Positions 21,686 through 28,868 of a stretch of 37,950 nucleotides of DNA are shown here, piece after piece. The notes below the pieces were generated by a model. That model was not told the DNA's origin, searched no databases, and saw only the letters and a program-made list of their open reading frames with translations. Made by a program: the position numbers and the translations under genes. This DNA comes from Vulcanibacillus modesticaldus. Lineage in GTDB: Bacteria > Bacillota > Bacilli > Tepidibacillales > Tepidibacillaceae. The stretch's first letter is position 1. Every line of letters begins with the position of its first letter. Location: contig NZ_MIJF01000015.1 in assembly GCF_001730235.1 (NCBI RefSeq), positions 1-37,950 on the forward strand. Direction: 5' to 3'.

Positions 21686-22909
21686 ATGAAGTTGAAGATT
21701 TTGTTGCTATCTTTTAGCACGGTATTAGTAACAACTTTTTTGATGTATTTTGTTTCTAACCTACTGTATTCTTTCATTGGTGCAACTATTTTATCCTTGA
21801 TAATTAGTCTATTATTGATTGATTCTATTTCTACTAGATTAAGAGAACTCAAAAAAGGAGTGGAGGCCATAGCGGCCGGTGATTTAACTGTTCGTTTGCA
21901 GGTAACTTCAAACGATGAATTTGCAGATATCGGTAATGCTGTTAATCAAGTGGTCCAAGAATTAAAGACTAAAATTGGAGAAGTTAAAAAAAATTCCGAT
22001 GAGCTAGAAAATAATATTGCGATAATTAATTCAAGTATCCAACAAACTACGGCTACGATGGAAGAAATTGCAAATTCATTGGATGAGATGACCATTGGAA
22101 CACAGAACCAAACTAAAGAACTTGAGGAAACTACGATGAATATCAATCAAATATCAAATGTAATTAAGAGAATTGCGGAAAATGGTCAAAACATTACTTC
22201 GCTTGCTATTAAATCAGATGAAGATGCTAGGAATGGAAGTAAAAAAATCTTAGAAGTTATCAGAGATATTGAAAAACTTAAAGTTACTATTGATGAAAAT
22301 GTTGAACAGGTACTGACTTTAAAGAGCAATGCTAATTATATAAATAAAATTGTAGAAGTAATTACTGAGATATCTGAGCAAACAAACTTATTGGCGCTAA
22401 ATGCTGCAATAGAAGCCGCTAGGGCTGGAGAAGCTGGAGTTGGTTTCGCAATCGTTGCTGATGAAGTTAGAAAATTGGCAGATGAAACTAAAAAATCTAC
22501 TGAAGAAATAGCTGGCTTAATAAAAACGATTCAAGAAGATGTGAATAATACTTCTTTATCGATTACACATATTAAAAAAGAAATAGATATTGCTCAAGAA
22601 AAATCAAGGAGTGGAGAAGAACAGATTCAAAAGATTATATCGGGAGTTGCTAATATTAGGCAAGAAATTGAAAAAATAGCTTTAGAATTAAAAGAAATGT
22701 CTTTGGGTAGTGATTCGATAGTTAAATCTACAAATAATATAACAACTGTTTCTGAAGAAATTGCAGCTTCGGCACAAAAAATAACCGTTTCAACGGAAAA
22801 TACAACATCCTCAATGGAGGAAATAGCAGCAAAAACGGATATTTTAACCGAAATGGTGGCTAAGATGAGAGGTTCTATTGAAGAATTTACATTAAATAGT
22901 ATTAAATAA
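21686..22909 (+). CDS. Methyl-accepting chemotaxis protein without an external sensor domain
   Basis: 407 residues. Two hydrophobic segments (about 4-25 and 28-47) are separated by only a few residues, so there is no periplasmic or extracellular ligand domain. A HAMP domain follows (about 48-98, with [20 protein letters not shown]), then the long signalling coiled coil. The CheA/CheW-contacting tip is [32 protein letters not shown] (split here as a known hallmark), which is intact. It probably senses a signal inside the membrane or cytoplasm, or transmits through other receptors. I start at the second ATG (21686), nine bases after GGGAGGG; the first touches the ribosome binding site. The next gene is the c-di-GMP-riboswitch-controlled FapA homologue. 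Confidence 0.93.
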   Translation: MKLKILLLSFSTVLVTTFLMYFVSNLLYSFIGATILSLIISLLLIDSISTRLRELKKGVEAIAAGDLTVRLQVTSNDEFADIGNAVNQVVQELKTKIGEVKKNSDELENNIAIINSSIQQTTATMEEIANSLDEMTIGTQNQTKELEETTMNINQISNVIKRIAENGQNITSLAIKSDEDARNGSKKILEVIRDIEKLKVTIDENVEQVLTLKSNANYINKIVEVITEISEQTNLLALNAAIEAARAGEAGVGFAIVADEVRKLADETKKSTEEIAGLIKTIQEDVNNTSLSITHIKKEIDIAQEKSRSGEEQIQKIISGVANIRQEIEKIALELKEMSLGSDSIVKSTNNITTVSEEIAASAQKITVSTENTTSSMEEIAAKTDILTEMVAKMRGSIEEFTLNSIK

Positions 22910-22939
22910 TCAAGGAAAGATATAAATTTTGTAAAATCG

Positions 22940-22968
22940 TTGTGATAATTGTCGGAATATGGTAAACT
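22940..22968 (+). promoter_or_regulatory. Promoter in front of the c-di-GMP riboswitch
   Basis: TTGTGA (22940-22945), 17 bp, TAAACT (22963-22968), about 60 bases before the aptamer core. No terminator was seen between the chemoreceptor stop and this point, so read-through is also possible. Confidence 0.5.
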
Positions 22969-23029
22969 TAGAACAATAAAGAGAACAAGAATCCTTTAAT
23001 AAATTAAAGATATTACAATAAAATTGAAA

Positions 23030-23110
23030 AAGGCGAACTTTTCCGAAAGGTAAGGGTGCAAAGTCATGGGCCTAAGGAAATGATTTATCTATGGTCACCA
23101 GACTGCCATT
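23030..23110 (+). ncRNA. Cyclic di-GMP-I (GEMM) riboswitch aptamer
   Basis: The sequence contains the conserved parts in order. AGGCGAAC starts P1, a P2 stem is capped by a GAAA tetraloop (23045-23048), and the core GGGTGCAAAG follows (GCAAAG at 23058-23063). CCTAAG (23071-23076) and TATGG (23090-23094) together make the 11-nucleotide GAAA tetraloop receptor. CACCAGACTGCC closes P1 (TGCC at 23104-23107). This is the architecture of GEMM-I aptamers. Whether it prefers c-di-GMP or a cGAMP-type dinucleotide cannot be decided from sequence by eye. Confidence 0.88.
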
Positions 23111-23158
23111 ATGACTATCAAGCTATTATAGGTCGTAACTAATAGGATGGCTATAAGG

Positions 23159-23187
23159 GTACCCTTTACTAACAGGGTACTTTTTTT
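23159..23187 (+). terminator. Riboswitch expression-platform terminator
   Basis: GTACCCT (23159-23165) and AGGGTAC (23174-23180) flank an eight-base loop and are followed by seven T residues. It ends 39 bases before the FapA start codon, so ligand binding probably decides read-through into the gene. The switch direction is not clear from inspection. Confidence 0.88.
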
Positions 23188-23226
23188 AAAATATTTTCAA
23201 ATAATATCACTTAGGATGTGATATCT

Positions 23227-24645
23227 ATGGTCAAAAGTTTAGGTATTGAAGAGTTATCAAAGATGGTATTAGTTTCTATCACTGATTCTGGTTTAGCTGC
23301 AACCCTTAAGTTTAATACTATGGAGTTTGACGATGAATGGATTTCCTATGAATCTATGAAGTCCTTTTTGGAAGAGCAAAATGTCGTTTTTGGAGTTGAT
23401 GAAAAATTATTGGCAGAGATATGTTCCAATCCTAAGAACTATCTTAAAAAAGAGATAGTAATAGCTAGAGGTACAGCACCAGTTAATGGACAGGATGGTT
23501 ATATTGTTTGGGAAGTTAATAAAGATCAAACAAAAAAACCAAAAGTGTTAGGAGATGGAAGTGTTGATTTTTATTCAATAAATGGGGTAACCAATCTAAA
23601 AAAAGGACAGTTAATTGCAAGAAGGATTGCGGCTACGGAAGGAGTACCGGGAAAAAGTGTTACCGGTAAAGAGATACCTGCTAAAAATGGTAAAAATGTT
23701 TATTGTAAACTAGGGAAAAATGTTGTTATTAATGATACTAAAGATAGAGTATACTCCGCTATTGACGGACAACTAGTTATTACAGAAAAGGAAAAAATTA
23801 ATGTCTTCCCAATATACGAAATTAATGGTGATGTTGATTTAAGTATTGGAAATATTGATTTTGTAGGTTCGGTAGTTATTAGAGGAAACGTACTTGATGG
23901 TTTTAAAATTCGGGCCGATGGAGATATCAAAGTTTATGGAAATGTAGAAGGTGCAGAGTTAATAGCAGGCGGTGACATTTACGTTAAGCAGGGAGTGTTA
24001 GGGCATAAAAAATCTTACATTAAAACTCACAAAAATTTTCAAGCTTCATTTATCCTTGATGGGGATGTTCATGCAGGTGAAGATGTTATAGTTTCTACTA
24101 GTATTATGCATAGTAATGTAAGCGCTGGTAAGAGAATTATATGCAAGGGTAGTAAAGGGATAATTGTAGGAGGTAAAGTTCAAGCTGGAGACTCCGTAAC
24201 TGCAGATGTCGTTGGGAACGAACTAGCAACTTCAACAATTGTTGAAGTTGGGATTGATCCTGAATTAAGAAAGGAATTGAACGAGATTTTATCGGAGAAA
24301 AAGGAGTTGGGCAATTCTTTAGATAAAGTGACTAAAGGAATGCGCTTACTTGAACAAATGGAAAAGATGGGGAAAACTTTGCCGCCTGACAGGAAGATGT
24401 TAAAAATAAAATTAATCGACCAAAAATTAGTTATTGAGAGAAGGGTCAAGGAGATTGCCTCTCGTGAAAAAGAAATTCAGGAACAAATTGATAAGTTTGA
24501 TCATGCTTATATCGAGATATTAAATACAGTTTATCCTGGAACAAAATTAATACTAGGAAATGTAGCTAAATTTATTATTAAAAACCATCAACGTGTTAAA
24601 TTTGTTTTAGAAGATGGTGTCATTTCTACTAAAATATTGCGATAA
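23227..24645 (+). CDS. FapA family protein (DUF342)
   Basis: 472 residues. The N-terminal part (about 1-175) contains the family motif IARGTAPVNGQDGYI. The middle (about 190-350) is a run of short glycine- and valine-rich beta repeats (such as NIDFVGSVVIRGNVLDGF and IKVYGNVEGAEL) forming a right-handed beta-helix. A charged coiled coil at about 355-425 follows, then a short C-terminal domain. FapA-type proteins are linked to cell-surface, flagellar or polymer functions but have no firm activity. The ATG at 23227 is preferred; a GTG at 23218 lies inside the weak AGGATGTGAT ribosome binding site. It stands directly under a c-di-GMP riboswitch. Its stop codon touches the convergent fetB gene, with no terminator between them. 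Confidence 0.9.
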   Translation: MVKSLGIEELSKMVLVSITDSGLAATLKFNTMEFDDEWISYESMKSFLEEQNVVFGVDEKLLAEICSNPKNYLKKEIVIARGTAPVNGQDGYIVWEVNKDQTKKPKVLGDGSVDFYSINGVTNLKKGQLIARRIAATEGVPGKSVTGKEIPAKNGKNVYCKLGKNVVINDTKDRVYSAIDGQLVITEKEKINVFPIYEINGDVDLSIGNIDFVGSVVIRGNVLDGFKIRADGDIKVYGNVEGAELIAGGDIYVKQGVLGHKKSYIKTHKNFQASFILDGDVHAGEDVIVSTSIMHSNVSAGKRIICKGSKGIIVGGKVQAGDSVTADVVGNELATSTIVEVGIDPELRKELNEILSEKKELGNSLDKVTKGMRLLEQMEKMGKTLPPDRKMLKIKLIDQKLVIERRVKEIASREKEIQEQIDKFDHAYIEILNTVYPGTKLILGNVAKFIIKNHQRVKFVLEDGVISTKILR

Positions 24646-25434
24646 TTACTCATAATCTAGTTCAAGCTGTTGACTTTCGTTAAAGAAAGTTTTATAACCT
24701 AACTGAACAAATAGGATTACGGATAGGGTGACACTTCCGATGATTCCTAGCATGATGGCGATTTGGTACTCAATGGCACTTAATGGTGATATACCCGATA
24801 GTATTTGACCGGTCATCATTCCCGGTAAAAATACAATTCCCATCCCAACCATTGAATTGATTGACGGGAGTATTGCAGAATAAAAAGCTGAATCAATTAT
24901 CTGTTTTACAGCCATTTTTGGTTTAGCACCTAGCATTAGAGCTCCTTCAATTACGTTTTTTTGTGAGTAAATGCCGTCTATTAACTTGGTTACCCCAAGA
25001 GTAATACCTGTCATTGAATTACCAATAATCATACCAGCTAAGGGAATAAAGTATCTTGGTTCATACCATGGGGTTATATTAATAACTATTAAAATAAAAT
25101 AAAAAAGGCTAATTGAAGTACCTATTACCATAGAAAAGGTGATAATTTTTCTTAACTTTTGTGAGAGTCGAACTTTAACACGTTTAAAAATATTATTTAT
25201 TGCGAAGATTTCCATGATTAATATTACTAGTAATGTGTATAAAGGGTGACGATTTTCAAAAAGAAAGACAAGGATATATCCTGTAATGACCAATTGTAAG
25301 GTCATGCGTGTAGTAGCAATAAGGATTTCCTTTTCTTTTGGGATCTTATTTATCTTAACGATTAGCAACAATAATAAAATAAATACATAAGCTGTTAATA
25401 TTTGCCATACTTGAAGATCAATAATTTTTTCCAT
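24646..25434 (-). CDS. fetB: ABC transporter permease, FetB/UPF0014 type
   Basis: 262 residues with about seven hydrophobic segments and the conserved family stretches EPRYFIPLAGMIIGNSM and VFLPGMMTGQILSG. In E. coli, FetAB lowers iron toxicity and is thought to export iron, so a metal efflux role is likely here, although other members have been linked to other cations. The start overlaps the end of fetA by 17 bases, which indicates coupled translation. The gene ends next to the convergent FapA gene. Confidence 0.9.
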   Translation of the reverse strand: MEKIIDLQVWQILTAYVFILLLLLIVKINKIPKEKEILIATTRMTLQLVITGYILVFLFENRHPLYTLLVILIMEIFAINNIFKRVKVRLSQKLRKIITFSMVIGTSISLFYFILIVINITPWYEPRYFIPLAGMIIGNSMTGITLGVTKLIDGIYSQKNVIEGALMLGAKPKMAVKQIIDSAFYSAILPSINSMVGMGIVFLPGMMTGQILSGISPLSAIEYQIAIMLGIIGSVTLSVILFVQLGYKTFFNESQQLELDYE

Positions 25435-26077
25435 CAGTTATCTTTACCTCATTGTTTTTAATTTTACCCTTTTCAATTACAATTATATTATCAGAAAAAG
25501 TATCAGCTACTTTGGAAGAATGGGTAATCATTACTAAAGTTTTGCCTTTTCTTTTGATGTACTGAACTAGATTTTCGATAACGTATTTTTCTGTTTCTTC
25601 ATCTAATGCAGAAGATGGTTCATCAAGCAGGAAAACTTCAGGTTCCATCAATAAAATCCTTCCAAGTGCCAGTCTTTGTTTTTCGCCACCAGATAGATTG
25701 TTAGCATTGTCATTCAGATCTTTTTCTAAATAAACCGTCTTAAGGACTTCTAATAATTTATTATTGTCAACATTTGGTTTTTCTGAAAATTGTAATCCGA
25801 TTAGTAAATTATCTTTTACCGTTCCCATGAATATAGGCGGATTTTGGGGTAACATTACTACTTCTCTTCTTAGTTTAATAGGGTCTATTTCTTCCAAGGA
25901 TTGGCCTTTAAAAAATATCTCTCCACCATCACAGTTAATCATTTTGTTTAATAGTTTTAATAGTGTTGTCTTTCCACTACCACTTTCGCCAACGATGGAA
26001 GTTATTCTTTGTTTTGGAATTGTAAGTTTATCAATTTGTAATATATCTTTGTATTTAACACCCATTAAATTAAACAT
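25418..26077 (-). CDS. fetA: ABC transporter ATP-binding protein, FetA type
   Basis: 219 residues from the chosen ATG, a short ATPase typical of FetA/YbbL. The Walker A motif is GESGSGKTT (30-38), the signature LSGGEKQRLALGR, the Walker B VFLLDEPSSALDE, and the switch histidine lies in VMITHSS. GAAGGAGATAAACTT precedes the start; an upstream in-frame ATG at 26122 would include that site. It energises the FetB permease encoded by the overlapping downstream gene. The pair is divergent from a His-rich NifX-like gene, which strengthens the metal-handling reading of the locus. Confidence 0.92.
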   Translation of the reverse strand: MFNLMGVKYKDILQIDKLTIPKQRITSIVGESGSGKTTLLKLLNKMINCDGGEIFFKGQSLEEIDPIKLRREVVMLPQNPPIFMGTVKDNLLIGLQFSEKPNVDNNKLLEVLKTVYLEKDLNDNANNLSGGEKQRLALGRILLMEPEVFLLDEPSSALDEETEKYVIENLVQYIKRKGKTLVMITHSSKVADTFSDNIIVIEKGKIKNNEVKITDGKNY

Positions 26078-26145
26078 AAGTTTATCTCCTTCAAATAGAA
26101 AGTGATAGATAATTAATTGCATTAATGTTTATGCTTACAGAATAA

Positions 26146-26175
26146 ATTGTATCGTATATTTAGAGAAATAGACAA
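26146..26175 (-). promoter_or_regulatory. Promoter of fetAB
   Basis: Minus strand: TTGTCT (26170-26175), 18 bp, TACAAT (26146-26151). Confidence 0.6.
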
Positions 26176-26191
26176 TTACTTATTTTTTAAA

Positions 26192-26220
26192 ATATGTACC
26201 GTAGGGTACATATTTTTTTA
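26192..26220. promoter_or_regulatory. Palindrome between the divergent fetAB and NifX-like promoters
   Basis: ATATGTACC and GGTACATAT form a perfect nine-pair palindrome around GTAG, followed on the plus strand by a run of seven T residues. It looks like a terminator, but no gene ends here: it lies 16 bp beyond the fetA -35 box and 30 bp before the -35 box of the NifX-like gene. It may be a shared operator or terminate a small unseen transcript. Confidence 0.55.
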
Positions 26221-26235
26221 TGGAAATATAAGTTA

Positions 26236-26290
26236 TTGGCATTTGACAAAAACATAAAGAAAAGAATATAATATAATTAGCATATGCCAA
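26236..26290 (+). promoter_or_regulatory. Promoter of the NifX-like gene with two operator-like repeats
   Basis: TTGACA (26243-26248), 18 bp, TATAAT (26267-26272). TTGGCATTTGACAA (26236-26249) covers the -35 box. TTAGCATATGCCAA (26277-26290), a near-perfect palindrome, lies just after the -10 box. The first matches the reverse of the second at 11 of 14 positions, with centres 41 bp apart, about four helical turns. This suggests a dimeric repressor bound on both sides of the polymerase site. Confidence 0.55.
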
Positions 26291-26322
26291 AAATATTTTA
26301 TATTATAATGGAGGAATGGGTA

Positions 26323-26736
26323 ATGAAAATTGCGGTTGCTACTGAAGGTCACTCTGTGAGCGGACATTTTGGACACAGTGAAGGATTTACCATCTTTGTG
26401 ATTGAGGATGGCAAGGTTTTAGAAAAAGAGTTTATTAAAAGTCCAGGACACAAACCAGGATTTCTTCCTTTATTCCTGAAAGAAAAAGAAGTTGATGCAG
26501 TGATTGCAGGAAATATGGGAAACCGTGCACAGCAATTATTTAATGAAAGTGATATTAAAGTTTTTTGTGGTGTTAATGGTTTAGTAGATGATGTGATTGA
26601 CTCATATTTAAAAGGAGAACTTAAGGAGGGTGGTTGTGAAGGACATCACCATCATGGTCACGACCATCATCACCATGGGCACCATCATCACGGTCATCAC
26701 CATCATCATCATGGTCATAATCATGAAGATAAATAA
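26323..26736 (+). CDS. NifX/NifB-C-terminal-like metal-cofactor-binding protein with His-rich tail
   Basis: 137 residues. The first 100 or so form a dinitrogenase iron-molybdenum cofactor-type domain (RNase H-like fold): MKIAVATEGHSVSGHFGHSE, then VDAVIAGNMGNRAQQLF. The tail after GGCEG holds 21 histidines among about 30 residues, arranged as HHHHGHDHHHHG-type blocks. No nitrogenase genes are in the window, and homologues without nitrogenase are common. Binding or storage of Ni, Zn, Co or Fe is likely from the tail; a role in nitrogen fixation is not. GGAGGAATGGGTA precedes the ATG at 26323. It is divergent from fetAB and followed by a DUF134 regulator. Confidence 0.88.
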   Translation: MKIAVATEGHSVSGHFGHSEGFTIFVIEDGKVLEKEFIKSPGHKPGFLPLFLKEKEVDAVIAGNMGNRAQQLFNESDIKVFCGVNGLVDDVIDSYLKGELKEGGCEGHHHHGHDHHHHGHHHHGHHHHHHGHNHEDK

Positions 26737-26763
26737 TTTTGATAATACTTTAATGTTTTTTGG

Positions 26764-26830
26764 TTGAATCCCAAACTCGGAATTAGTTATATTATTTTAT
26801 ATAATATATACTAGTTCCGAGATTAATTTT
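26764..26830 (+). promoter_or_regulatory. Long hairpin / possible DUF134 promoter region
   Basis: CTCGGAA (26776-26782) and TTCCGAG (26815-26821) border an AT-rich, partly self-pairing 32-base core, followed by ATTAATTTTTA. It may terminate the NifX-like gene. A possible promoter, TTGAAT (26764-26769), 17 bp, TTATAT (26787-26792), lies across it, so it could instead be an operator. Confidence 0.45.
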
Positions 26831-26863
26831 TATTATTTAAGAAATACAAAGAGAGGGAAAGAG

Positions 26864-27304
26864 ATGCCAAGACCAAAAAAATGCAGAAGAGTGGAATATT
26901 TCCCTGAGAACACCTATTTCATACCCCATGAAAAACGAAATTGTGAGGTAGTAGAAATCATTTTGAAGGTAGAAGAACTTGAAGCAATGAGATTGAAAGA
27001 TATTGAAGGTTTGAACCAAGAGGCTTGTGCAGAAAAGATGCAAGTATCTCGTCAAACATTTCAAAATATCATTGCCAGTGCTAGAAAGAAAGTCGCTTTA
27101 GCTTTAATCGAAGGCAAAGCGATTAAAATAAGTGGTGGGAATTATTCGTTAAAAGAGTGTAAATTTGATTGTCAAAGTTGCGGTAATATTTATGAGGTTA
27201 ATTTTGATACTGACAAATCAACTTGTCCATCATGTGGTTCTCACAAAGTAGTTTGTGTTAAGAAACATAAGTTTTGTCGCCAATCCTGTATTTATGTGGA
27301 TTAA
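26864..27304 (+). CDS. DUF134 family helix-turn-helix protein with zinc-ribbon-like C-terminus
   Basis: 146 residues. The N-terminal MPRPKKCRRVEYFPEN signature and a sigma-region-4-like helix-turn-helix (about 40-85, LEAMRLKDIEGLNQEACAEK, then VSRQTF) are typical of DUF134. The C-terminal part contains CxxC pairs (CQSCG and CPSCG), plus Cys near 99, 129, 136 and 141, consistent with a zinc ribbon and an extra metal site. DUF134 genes often stand beside NifX/NifB-like genes, as here; a role as regulator of that gene is inferred. GAGAGGGAAAGAG precedes the ATG. Confidence 0.88.
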   Translation: MPRPKKCRRVEYFPENTYFIPHEKRNCEVVEIILKVEELEAMRLKDIEGLNQEACAEKMQVSRQTFQNIIASARKKVALALIEGKAIKISGGNYSLKECKFDCQSCGNIYEVNFDTDKSTCPSCGSHKVVCVKKHKFCRQSCIYVD

Positions 27305-27313
27305 AAGAAAAAT

Positions 27314-27356
27314 AGAAATATCGAAGAATTTTAGATGCTATCTTCAATATTTCTTT
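27314..27356. terminator. Possible bidirectional terminator after DUF134
   Basis: AGAAATATCGAAGA (27314-27327) and TCTTCAATATTTCT (27341-27354) pair with one mismatch around a 13-base loop. It lies between two convergent genes. The T run is short. Confidence 0.5.
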
Positions 27357-27383
27357 GGCTAAAACTATTATTTGAATTGGTAT

Positions 27384-28034
27384 TCACCAAAGATTATTGT
27401 ACAATCTTTTATCAATAAGGTTTGTGTCTATATGACATTCTTTTGAATCCCTTCCATATTGCCATGCCCAAACATTGGCGTCGCATGGAGGGAATGAAGG
27501 ATTAAATTTTGGTGCCTCCTTCTCTTTGCTCACCCCTGGTTCTGGCTCTGCACTCCAAAGAATTGTTTGTACTTTTACTTTTTCATTTTTCTTAATCGCT
27601 TCACAATATGCTGTGCTAAAATCTCCCTTTGTAGGATCAACATATAGTCCAGGTCTATATCCGCTTGGATAGAAGGTATCTACCCATCCTCGAATCCATG
27701 ATTCATCAACTTTAAAAAAATTTTCGATATTTGCAAAGATAAAAGTACCTTTTGGCACAGCGAAGCGTTGGGCGTTAAAAATAGCATTACGGGCAACAAT
27801 TTGTCCTTTTTTATAACCAATAGCTTCCTTAAATTTATTATAGATTGGTATTATCTTGATTCCTTTTTGATGTAAATACTTCACTTCTTCTAATGTTAGT
27901 CCATCACTGACATTTTTAATGCTTATAAGGTAGCGTCCCCAAAATTTTGGTTTTCCATAATTTTTGACTACGCAATCATATAGAGTATCAGTAACTTTAC
28001 TCGCAGAATCAACACCCCAAATGTATATTGCCAT
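27384..28034 (-). CDS. DUF1906 (glycoside-hydrolase-like) domain protein
   Basis: 216 residues, essentially one DUF1906 domain, a TIM-barrel fold related to the Rv2525c family and to phage and cell-wall hydrolases. Motifs seen are YIWGVDSASKV at the start, WGRYL at about 32-36, and a WAWQYGRDSKECHIDTNL end similar to GH25-type terminal strands. There is no signal peptide, wall-binding repeat or membrane segment, so either it stays in the cell or leaves by another route. GGGAGAGTGATTAA precedes the ATG. A possible promoter (TTGCAA, 17 bp, TATACA) lies upstream. It is monocistronic. Substrate unknown. Confidence 0.85.
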   Translation of the reverse strand: MAIYIWGVDSASKVTDTLYDCVVKNYGKPKFWGRYLISIKNVSDGLTLEEVKYLHQKGIKIIPIYNKFKEAIGYKKGQIVARNAIFNAQRFAVPKGTFIFANIENFFKVDESWIRGWVDTFYPSGYRPGLYVDPTKGDFSTAYCEAIKKNEKVKVQTILWSAEPEPGVSKEKEAPKFNPSFPPCDANVWAWQYGRDSKECHIDTNLIDKRLYNNLW

Positions 28035-28132
28035 TTAATCACTCTCCCTTTTTTAATTGAAACAATCATTATATGTATATGTTTATCTAGTTTTTTTTGC
28101 AACAATTTGGTGGTAAAAGATTGATTAGTTAT

Positions 28133-28162
28133 TTATTCAAACAAGACAAAATTTGATATAAT
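28133..28162 (+). promoter_or_regulatory. Promoter in front of the DUF6125-acyl-CoA dehydrogenase genes
   Basis: A perfect TATAAT (28157-28162) with a weak -35 (TTATTC at 28133-28138, 18 bp spacer). Transcription would start near 28169, giving a leader of about 140 bases before the DUF6125 start codon. Confidence 0.5.
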
Positions 28163-28236
28163 ATATTTATAATTTTAAGAAAATTAAGAAATATGACATT
28201 TTTTATCAAATGTTAAAGAGCGGATTGTAAAGGGAT

Positions 28237-28309
28237 GGAGGTGGAAGATCGTTGACCACGTTGCATTACGGCAGGATGTAACAGATATGGTTAACGGTTA
28301 AATTTGATG
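28237..28309 (+). promoter_or_regulatory. Structured leader: Shine-Dalgarno separated from the DUF6125 start by a hairpin
   Basis: GGAGGTGG (28237-28244) is the only good ribosome binding site, but it is 62 bases from the ATG. Between them GATCGTTGACCA (28247-28258) pairs with TGGTTAACGGTT (28288-28299), and inside it GTTGCAT (28260-28266) pairs with ATGTAAC (28276-28282), with a nine-base loop. With the hairpin folded, GGAGGTGGAA would lie next to AATTTGATG. A nine-codon frame starting at the TTG at 28251 ends inside the hairpin. Confidence 0.6.
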
Positions 28310-28828
28310 GAAATTAGTGATCTTTCACGGGAAGAATTATTAAAATTGGTCGAAGATTTTGGAAAGAGATGGTTGGCGCATGACGGTTTATGGTTTCAGG
28401 CTATTGAACGTAGTCATGGAATGGATGAGGCGATCGAGAAGGATATTGAAGCATGGGAACGTTTCACAGAAATCGAAGCAAAACGTATAAAGAAATTTTT
28501 ACGATTACCAGAGAGCGGTGGACTTGAAGCATTAGAAAAAGCTTTAAATTTCCGGCTGTATGCAGTTATTAATAAGCAAGAAATGATACGTGAGGATAAG
28601 AATACATTAGTCTTTCGGATGAATGAGTGTCGAGTGCAAGAAGCTCGTAAGAGAAAGAAGATGCCTCTTTTTCCATGTAAGCCTGTCGGTATTGTTGAAT
28701 ATTCAGGATTTGCTAAAACGATAGATTCACGAATTCAGACAGAAGTTATCTCCTGTCCTCCTGATGAAACAGATGAAAACTATTATTGCGCTTGGAAATT
28801 TACGCTTGATGAACAGAATGAAAAATAA
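28307..28828 (+). CDS. DUF6125 family protein of unknown function
   Basis: 173 residues, soluble, with no signal peptide or membrane segment. The N-terminal half is helical, with the family-type stretch FGKRWLAHDGLWFQAIERSH (about 18-37) and FRLYAVINKQE (82-92). The C-terminal half carries all four cysteines: Cys108 in FRMNECRVQ, Cys124 in FPCKPVG, Cys150 in SCPPD and Cys161 in YYCAWKF. This pattern suggests a metal or Fe-S site, but that is inference. No enzymatic activity is established for the family that I know of. The ATG at 28307 (or the TTG at 28304) has no adjacent ribosome binding site. An acyl-CoA dehydrogenase gene starts 40 bases downstream and icmF follows, suggesting a role in acyl-CoA metabolism. 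Confidence 0.8.
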   Translation: MEISDLSREELLKLVEDFGKRWLAHDGLWFQAIERSHGMDEAIEKDIEAWERFTEIEAKRIKKFLRLPESGGLEALEKALNFRLYAVINKQEMIREDKNTLVFRMNECRVQEARKRKKMPLFPCKPVGIVEYSGFAKTIDSRIQTEVISCPPDETDENYYCAWKFTLDEQNEK

Positions 28829-28868
28829 TTTATTTTATTAAAAAAATAAAAAGATAGGGGATGGTATT

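Noticed and set aside
26323-26736. Nitrogen fixation role for the NifX-like protein
   Set aside because: No nif structural or assembly genes are nearby, and the His tail fits general metal binding better.
28251-28280. Nine-codon leader peptide (TTG start) in the DUF6125 leader, and TTG GCT TAA in the icmF leader
   Set aside because: They are too short and biased for attenuation by a specific amino acid. I treat them as side effects of the Shine-Dalgarno placement, although translation of them could affect the hairpins.
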